From NCBI GenBank assembly GCA_947683425.1, contig CANTUQ010000055.1, forward strand, positions 21,384,001 to 21,448,000: 64,000 nt of DNA. Reading direction: 5' to 3'. Shown here piece after piece: positions 56,864-64,000 of the stretch. Below the pieces are notes generated by a model, which saw only the letters and a program-made list of their open reading frames with translations, was not told the origin of the DNA and made no database searches. How positions within the stretch are numbered: the stretch's first letter is position 1; each line of letters begins with the position of its first letter. Made by a program: the position numbers and the translations under genes. Source of the stretch: Excoecaria cochinchinensis (Eukaryota; Streptophyta; Magnoliopsida; Malpighiales; Euphorbiaceae).

Positions 56864-58030
56864 TTCACATAAATAAAAATAAAATCATATATAAACAATT
56901 AAATAGAACAAATATAAAATCAATACAACAAATGAATAAATGAAAACAATAAATAAATCAATAAACACAATAAAATATACATGAATAAATTAAATATAAA
57001 TAAGATAAAAGAAAATAGAAATTAAGCCTAGAATATTTACCCTCAGGGTATTGGATTTGATGAAGGAAAGGTGATGATTTTCCGGAAAATTTCTTGAAAA
57101 AATAATTTAGCAATGAAATTAATTATCTTTGTTTATGAATGAAACAAAGAAATTAATTTGGATGCTTGAAATTGAAAAGAAATGATTTTGAAGTGAATGA
57201 TTAATTTTCTTGGAGCCAAACAAAAGAATCAATTGGAATAATTAAGTATTCAAAATTAATTTTCCATTCTCAATTAAACCTTATTAATTCAAGGACAAAA
57301 TCTCAAAACTTTGAAGAAAGAAATCAAAAGAGGAGAGAAGCTAAAAAATTCAGATGTAAAAAAATTATTATGGAGGCTCTCCCCTTAATTTTTCTATCAT
57401 TAAGAATATATAGGTTGGAGGAAAAAGTTACCCTAATTCAATCAGTGAAAAAGAATTTTATTTAAACTCAATTTCCTTTATTTTTGGTGATAAAATCAAG
57501 TTTTATTGATTAGTTATCTAAAAGAATATTTTAGAATTTAATTTGGACTAAAAAACCTTGATTTGAATGGTGAAAAAATCGGAAAAGGGGTTGATTCAGA
57601 CCCTTTAGCGACGCCAGGAGGAAGGGACGCCCGTCGCTATAGAGCGACGGGCGTCGCACGCAGCAACGCTGCGCAGATGCGTAGAAACCGCGCGCACTTT
57701 TAGCAACGCGCAGCATTAGCGACGCTGCGCGACGCCCCTTCACGCCTAGCGCGCTGCCGCAGGCGGGCCGCCGCGCCCGACATTCGCGATCCAATTTTTT
57801 ATTTATTTTATTTTTTTCTTTTAAAGTTTAAATTGACTAAAAATACTATAATTTTAAGCCCCCATTCTTCAAAATTAATTTTTAAAATATTTTTTATATT
57901 TTTTCCAATTTTTTACTCTAAAATGCAAATTTTACGAGAAAATCATCACTTTTAACCTTTTTAGCCTGTGAAGGCAATTATCATCATCGGGTAACTTCAA
58001 TTTAGGCTGACTCAGGACCCAGTGTTTACA
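56864..58030 (-). repeat. Partial LTR between G and H, fused to H pol
   Basis: First 1167 bp of a Tat LTR, starting TGTAAACACTGGG on the minus strand at 58030. It ends inside the LTR, joined to the H protease region with the shared TTCA at 56864-56867. The missing part would have held the LTR 3' half, primer site, leader and gag. It contains a perfect inverted repeat GACGCCCGTCGCT-ATAG-AGCGACGGGCGTC (57626-57655) in the GC-rich block. It serves as 3' LTR of G and, by position, as 5' LTR of H. Confidence 0.82.
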
Positions 58031-58262
58031 GTTGCCCCTAGTTTAGGGAAATCTAGTACACTAGTGTCTAGGTGAGCCTAAACTCAAAGAAGAAAAGGAA
58101 AGGGACGCGTACCTGAGGTAGCCCTTACCTTTCCGAAGCGGGAAACTTGTGGTGGTAGTTGCAGCCATGTTGTAGGCGTGTTATTGTTTGTTGAAGCGGT
58201 AGTGTTGTGATCATGCTGACCCTCCATAGAGTGATAGTGCCGTCATCGTGCTAACCCTTTTG
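58031..58262 (-). mobile_element. G: PPT, 3' UTR end and one dimer repeat
   Basis: PPT-like CTAAACTAGGGGCAAC on the minus strand, unique 3' UTR nearly identical to F 7580-7784, and one degenerate GTGCTAACCC dimer where F has eight. Confidence 0.8.
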
Positions 58263-59118
58263 TGATGGTTGCCCCCAGAGAGGTCTTGGGATGAGATCTG
58301 CCCCCTGAGAGGTCTTTGGATGGTTGATCGTCTGCTCCCTGAGAGGTCTTTGGATTACTGCTCCTTGAGAAGTCTTCGGTTGAGTGCCCCCTAAGAGGTC
58401 TTCGATTTGCTGCTCCCTGAGAAGTCTTCGGTTAATTGCCCCCGGAGAGGTCTTTGATTTGCTGCTCCCTGAGAAGTCTTTGGTTGATTGCCCCCTGAGA
58501 GGTCTTCCATTTGCTGCTCCCTGAGAAGTCTTCGGTTGATTGCCCCTTGAGAGGTCTTCGATTTGCTGCTCCCTGAGAAGTTTTCGGTTGATTGCCCCTT
58601 GAGAGGTCTTCGGTTTGCTGCTCCCTGAGAAGTTTTCGGTTGATTGCCCCTTGAGAGGTCTTCGGTTTGCTGCTCCCTGAGAAATGTTCGGTTGATTGCC
58701 CCTTGAGAGGTCTTCGGTTTGCTGCACCCTGAGAAGTCTTCGGTTGATTGCCCCTTGAGAGGACTTCGATTTGCTGCTCCCTGAGAAGTCTTCGGTTGAT
58801 TGCCCCTTGAGAGGTCTTCGATTTGCTGCTCCCTGAGAAGTTTTCGGTTGATTTCCCCTTGAGAGGTCTTCGGTTTGCTGCTCCCTGAGAAGTTTTCGGT
58901 TCATTGCCCCTTGAGAGGTCTTCGGTTTGCTGCACCCTGAGAAGTCTTCGGTTGATTGCCCCTTGAGAGGACTTCGATTTGCTGCTCCCTGAGAAGTCTT
59001 CGGTTGATTGCCCCATGAGAGGTCTTCGATTTACTGCTCCTTGAGAAGTCTTTGGTTGATTGCCCCCTGACAGGTCTTCGGTTTGCTGCTCCCTGAGAAG
59101 TCTTTGGTTGATTGTTTG
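58263..59118 (-). repeat. G 3' UTR tandem array, 52-bp dimeric unit
   Basis: About 16 copies of a 52-bp unit (starts measured at 58484, 58536, 58588) made of two related halves: GATTGCCCCTTGAGAGGTCTTCG and TTTGCTGCTCCCTGAGAAGTCTTCGG. On the minus strand it is open over 217 and 265 codons in two frames because the unit lacks stops in those registers and 52 is not a multiple of three. I regard these as non-genes. Confidence 0.9.
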
Positions 59119-60290
59119 GACTGATGTCGTCACTCGGCTTTGGTCGGTGTCCGCATCAAATCTCCCCTTCTGCAAAATAGGGGAACTAGAATATGCAGGA
59201 AAAATAGTGAGCATGGCAGTGAAATGCATGGGTCATGCAGGAATGCAGGGTAAGAATTCATCTACGTGGACTTGGAGATGATAGCCGGCCTAGCTGCAAT
59301 TTTTGATATGATTGATACCTTTTGAGCTGGTTTTGGATTTCATGCTCTTTTGGGAGTGCGAGATTCTCCCTTGTTACCTGTAGCCATTATTTTAAAGGTA
59401 GTGCATCCCTTGTGGATTTTCACACTAGCTTTTCTTAGCGGGAGATGCGTCCTTTGCGGATTTTCACATAACCCTGTGCCTTATTTTTTGCCTGGAATGG
59501 ACCCAACCCAATCCAGCGGCTTTTTTTTTGTTTTTTTTTGAAGGACAGACTGCCTGCTTTTAGGTTTTCACCCTATCCTTTTGCATAATATTTGCTTAGA
59601 GTGCCAGTTACGGTTTTCACTCTAACGGCTTTTTCTTTTTTTTTTGTTTTTTTTTTGAGACGACTTGAAAAATTAGAACTATTGTCAGGGCTTCCTCAGC
59701 CTCTTGTCTTTGACTTTCACTCCTGAGTACCACAGCCCCTGGACACAATTGCTTTCCAAAAATTGTCATATTGTGGGTTAGAGACTACATCCTTGCTTCC
59801 ATAAGTGCCTGCGAAAAAAAGGATACATACCCTTGCGGTAGATAATAAAACTCAACTGCTTAGGCATCTGGTCGGCGAGAGTAAAAGCAAAGTATAGCTA
59901 GTTAGATTTTATACACTCAATAATGAGTGACATCTTTCTTTTTATAAAAGAACTAGGAAATGATGAGTTAAAACTACTTTTGCTTTATGCATTTGCTAAG
60001 ATTGTGTGCATTTCGGTATGATTTCTCCGTACATGATCACCATTTAACATAGATTCAAAATGCAAATTACGCTTAATCTCAGAATGGATCTTGAAAGCAT
60101 CAGACTCTTGTTTCCAATCAGCCCTCTCGGGTTTTTCTGATTGGATATTTTCTCTTGAGCCTCTAATTTTTGACAAGAGTGCCTTTTTTCGGTTTTCACC
60201 CTGACGAGGTGCCCAATTTTAGCAATGCCGCCTTTTTTCGTTTTTCGACCCCGCGGGGCATTTATTCTCTTCTTTTGATTTTTAGTCTTT
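59119..60290 (-). mobile_element. G 3' UTR, remainder
   Basis: Non-coding. Blocks shared with F (29,810-30,700) and more loosely with H and C: AGTGCATCCCTTGTG, the TTTTCGGTTTTCACCCTGAC series and poly-T runs. Confidence 0.75.
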
Positions 60291-61540
60291 ACTATGGACC
60301 TTCTCGGGTTTGTTGAGGCTGACTGCTTCATCGAAGTTGCTTCCTTTACTATCTGCCGAAACGCTGCTCCCTGGGATAATGACTTTTTAAGAACAAACAA
60401 GTCTTCGTTTGCTGGCCTGAATTTACTTCGTTCATCTGGAATACTTGGTCTTTCGTTCGTCTGGAATACTTGGTCTTATTTTCCTGAATACCAAATCTCA
60501 CTCTTTTCAGTAGGTGCTTTCTAACTTTCTTCCTGAATGATTAAGTAAATTGTTTCCTGATCAGTATGATTGCAATAGTAATCCCATAACCTGTTTTGGT
60601 CTGATGTGCTTAGCTGCTGCAAAGTTGTTTCTATGACTGTCCCAATATTGTATGATGTGTTTGGCCGCTGTAGCATTGTTCCCATGATTGCCCTTTAAGA
60701 TTTAAGTGCTTCAACAGGTAGTGCTTTTACCCCATGCCTCGAGGAATAAAGTGTGATACGTGTAAACATTATTTTTGATTGCAGGCCCCTGCATAGGTCT
60801 CCTTCATAATCTTCTTGGCCTTTTCCTATCTAGCATCTCAACTGCATGTCATTAGCTTTCCTCTCGTACGGCACATCCTTTACATGAATGAACTAGGTGG
60901 ATAACTTGTGAATTAGTCTTCTGGTTCCTTTCAGTAGCCAAATAGAGTGACAAGGTGCAGGTATGTGTATACCCACGGGATTTGAATAAAGCTTGCCGTC
61001 AAATAACATTCCCTTACCCCCCTGATCAATTCTCTTTTTCCTTCTTTCTTTTCTAGATTTTTTTTTTGCTCCCTAAATTTTCCTTCTTTTAACAAGATTT
61101 GCTCAAATCATGAAGTTTACACATACACGCACTTTTCCATCGGGATGCCATTGGCCAACCTAGTTTGGCATTGTGTTTCAAAAAGAAATTAGGTCTTGTT
61201 TCTGCTTGCGAATCTCTCCTTTCAACCATTTCTACCCACTTGAGCTTGAGCCTGCTGAGCTTCTGTGGCACTTGTCCATGATTTTGGTATAGCATTCTCG
61301 GCGGCTTCATAATCATCTTCCGCCATGTCTTCACTGGTCCAGGCAAAGACTTTTTATTTCCTTTTTTTTATTATTCTCTCAAGTTTCAATCTCTTTTCAA
61401 GAGTCATAATAGATGCTATCAAGATTTTCTTTGGGTTCTCCAAAGTTCTGGGATTAAACGAAATAGCATTAACTGAATAAATGTCAAACATAAATGTGCC
61501 ATGATTATGCATAGTGAAATCACAAGAAGCATCACACAAA
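60291..61540 (-). pseudogene. pol: G pol remnants
   Basis: Frayed pieces in H order: K-S-L-S-Q-G-A-A integrase end near 60,290-60,400, integrase C-terminal part at 60,541-60,760, RNase H/integrase linker at 60,780-60,960, pre-RT block near 61,090-61,350, and T-L-E-N-P-K-K-I-L-I-A-S near 61,354-61,540. RT, both RNase H domains and the integrase core are missing, with many stops and frameshifts. Confidence 0.75.
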
Positions 61541-63180
61541 TAAACAAAAACACAAAAACATTCCTTTCATTTCATAAAAAGTAGAGTTAAAACATCATCA
61601 TTAGATAGTTTAAAAATAAATAGGGCATCTAAATAGCTAACATCTTTTCTTTCTCGCCAACATGGATGTTGTAGCCAATAGTCTATCACCCCCGGGAACC
61701 ATTCTCTTGCCCCATCCTTTCCTCATCAATGAGACCTTGAATAAGTTTTTTTAGAATTCGGCATCTATCAGTCTTATGCCCAGTATGCTGATGGTAGGCA
61801 TAATACAAATCTGCTCGGTGAGTGGGGAATCCTTGGCTCTTGGCGGGTGTTGCAGGTTTCGGTTGTAGTTTCCCTTTATCGATGAAATAGAAAAGGAGCT
61901 TAGATAAAGGCTTTTCGCAAATGGTATAACGGCCTTGAGTAGTTCCTATATTTGGAACCTTAGTAGTTCCTATCATCGAGACTCGAGCTTTCCTAATTAT
62001 CACCCTCAATGACATTGCCCCCTCCTTTAAGGGTGACTAGTTGCTTGCCAATAACAAGATCCTGTACATGAAACTTTGGGGTTTGGCCATCACTCCTTAG
62101 ATATCTAGTGTGCCGATGACATTTCCTATGCCTTCTATTTCTGGCTGGGTTAGCTAAGCATGAGCGTAGGTCCCCCTCCCCTACTTGAGGAAAAGATTCA
62201 TCCATGCTGAGATGACCTTTCTTAATTGTTCAAACCATTGATGTTTCCTTTGTCCCTTGAGTGCCGGCACAGATGTCACACCTATCCGCTTGACTCCCAT
62301 TCTTTAAGTCCATAAAGACTTTCTCTTGCGTGGCCAAGGTAATCGCAAGTTTAGACTTTGAAATTTCTTCTTCGAGGACATCCATCCTTCTCTTTAGGCC
62401 CTGTATCACTGCTAGAAGGCCATTCTCTGAAACGTGCCCTTTGCCTTTTCGCTCGAGTGACATAGCAGCGGGTGACTCTCCTTCAGGTTCATTTGGTGGC
62501 AGGTGTACTTCCTTAGGCGGATCATACTCTTTTTGCAATTTGGTAAGAGCAGCAGACTGTTGTCCAATAGGTGGCACCATAACTAAATTCTCCATAATAG
62601 CCATGGTCTGAGTTTTACACTTTTCAACCCCTCGTTCTATCTGCTTTACTGTACCATTCTCTCCCTTGGGTACTTCATTCATGATAGTCCATGGAATTAC
62701 TGGTTCATCCTTTTCCTCTCCCATAATATCACCCTTCACATCAAGGGTCTTCTTGTGCTCAATAAGTGTCGTTGCTCTGAGCTCAAAATCTGGCTGTTGT
62801 ACTGTAGTGAATGCTATAGGAGTCTCTTCCTTGACAGGCGATTCAAATGGTTTAACAGAAGGGGCTGTAGGCAGTTGGTTGAAATTTATGCTACTTGAGA
62901 GGCGATATTTTCCATCATGGTTAACATCTTCCTCTCAAAATTGCCGAGCCTCTTATCTAGGTCCTATAGTGTTAAAATACCAGTCTCCCGTGGTAATTCT
63001 GCCATTGATAATTTTAGAGAAGATTCAAGGGATGAGAGTAGCTCATAATCCCCGTCAGACACAAATTCTAGCAACTCAGAGAGCGAATTTGTCCTTACTA
63101 GCCGACCGTCTGAACCTTCAGTCCACTTGGATGAGTCTATGATGGCTAAAAAAATTAGATTATTAGAATGATGCATGAAT
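61541..63180 (-). pseudogene. gag: G gag, degraded
   Basis: Recognisable from the start M-H-H-S-N-N (63,176) with SDGRLVRT and S-L-E-S-S, as in C, through a Glu-rich middle (62,230-62,739), to the knuckle region YHQHTGHKTDRC near 61,780, where the first Cys of CX2HX4HX4C is Tyr. The gag core domain around 62,000-62,230 is largely missing. Several frameshifts and stops. Protease sequence is absent downstream. Confidence 0.78.
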
Positions 63181-63741
63181 TACATATACAATGCATGATA
63201 GTGTGTTATGCAATATTTACAATCACATGCAAGCAAGTAGATCCTTCTAACCTTATTACTCCCACACACGAGGTAATGCGGTATCTTTCCTAGGTGGGCT
63301 TGATCCATGGGTTAGCGGGGAACCAAATGGATGCGTATAGTGCTCGGTGGAAAGCATAACATCTCTTATCTAATGCGCATACGCATGAGTTTTGGCCTTT
63401 ATATATTTAAACATTTTAATTAAATTAAGATGGGCCCATCGGGGCATGAAAGCCTTTGATAAAAGCCCATTTAATTGGGTTGAATTTTTTCAATATATAT
63501 TGGCCCACATAGCAAGCATTGTATTAAGGTACATGTCACCTAGGGGAAGTATCTATTGCCATTATATGAGCTTTGGTCATGGGTGATGATATTTTGGGGT
63601 TACCCAAGCATGGTCCCTGCCGATGGGTCTAGCTCATCACGAGCGTAACGACCGATCGGGTCACCATTTGATATACCTTGATGGTACGGGGCTTGGGCTG
63701 GTTATTATCCTTAACACTTCCCTACATTGAGTGAACGTAGG
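63181..63741 (-). other. G 5' leader without primer site
   Basis: Matches the C leader (38,740-39,320) but meets the LTR end at 63742 directly, so the primer site and about 150 bp are deleted. No gene. Confidence 0.72.
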
Positions 63742-64000
63742 TGTGACGCGCGCCGGATCTCGTGCACTGCCCATGGACCGCCCGCACTTGGGCGATCGGG
63801 GCATTTGCGGGTCCGTTGACAGCTTGCAAATAAATTACAAGTGCATCTATGTTGGGCAACAAGGAGGTTTCATGGAGTCGCCACCCAATAGAACATTGGG
63901 AAAGTTTCTCTCGTCTCGGAGAGCCTAAGACTGCGCTTGGTATCCATTTTGGGCCAGCCAGAGGGATCGTAGAAGGTGAACTCCTTACCCTAAGGAGCCT
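63742..64000 (-). repeat. G 5' LTR, end portion
   Basis: TGTGACGCGCGCC at 63742 followed by the U5 hairpins and 'ggcgactcca' blocks as in H 48,182-48,440. It runs off the window. Confidence 0.85.

Noticed and set aside
58251..59229. 217- and 265-codon repeat proteins on the minus strand
   Set aside because: They are translations of the 52-bp 3' UTR array in two frames. Unit length not divisible by three and no matching frame in F.

Overview
This 64 kb window looks like plant heterochromatin, most likely pericentromeric DNA of an angiosperm. Practically everything recognisable is LTR retrotransposon DNA of the Ty3/gypsy superfamily, stacked in nested layers. I see no host gene, rRNA, tRNA gene or CRISPR array. 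Two lineages are present. The first is a Tekay/Del-like chromovirus group with LTRs of 2.5-3.9 kb, an initiator-Met-type primer site and an integrase ending in a chromodomain. The second is a Tat/Ogre-like group with LTRs of 2.2-2.65 kb, a second RNase H, a CX2HX4HX4C gag knuckle, tandem arrays in the 3' UTR and a tRNA-Arg-like primer site. Lineage names are inferred from domain content. Species cannot be told from the sequence.

Layout from left to right. Bases 1-7246 hold a Tat LTR fragment (L) invaded by a Tekay-type LTR (K), which is itself invaded by solo LTR J. Bases 7247-7784 and 28878-30710 are the 3' end (LTR piece, PPT, 3' UTR arrays) of a minus-strand Tat element F. F is invaded by solo LTR B (7785-28877), B by the nearly complete Tekay element A (8154-26619), and A by a minus-strand relative A2 (12232-20504), making four levels. 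Bases 30711-31206 and 35106-35340 are unassigned and are split by solo LTR E (31207-35100). Tat element C (plus strand, about 35341-47507) has an intact gag, a deleted pol and a 5' LTR invaded by solo LTR D. A gag fragment of another Tat element (I, 47508-48181) separates C from a minus-strand Tat composite. That composite is H (48182-58030, with a 1516-codon open pol) followed by G (58031 to beyond 64000, degraded), apparently sharing one LTR.

Target-site duplications were read directly for J (TAACT), B (GTGGT), A (GTTAT), A2 (TTATG), E (AAACT) and D (CCCAA), so the nesting order is well supported. None of the elements looks autonomous. A is broken by A2, stop codons and a frameshift. A2 lacks the rest of RNase H and almost all of integrase. 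C lacks reverse transcriptase and both RNase H domains. H lacks gag and the primer site. G has lost its primer site, protease, RT and integrase core.

The most unusual signal is structural and lies inside the Tekay-type LTRs. Six of the seven independent LTR insertions carry a cassette of short hairpins (5-bp stem, usually 5-nt loop). Stem sequences differ within and between LTRs while pairing is kept, and the cassette is closed by long imperfect inverted arms. It lies between a GC-rich field of GTCAC-N5-GTGAC (or GTCGC/GCGAC) hairpins and a downstream double hairpin (CTAAGC/GCTTAG plus GCACGG/CCGTGC). I know of no description of this architecture. It is the best candidate here for an undescribed system, probably a cis-acting RNA or DNA structure of the retrotransposons.
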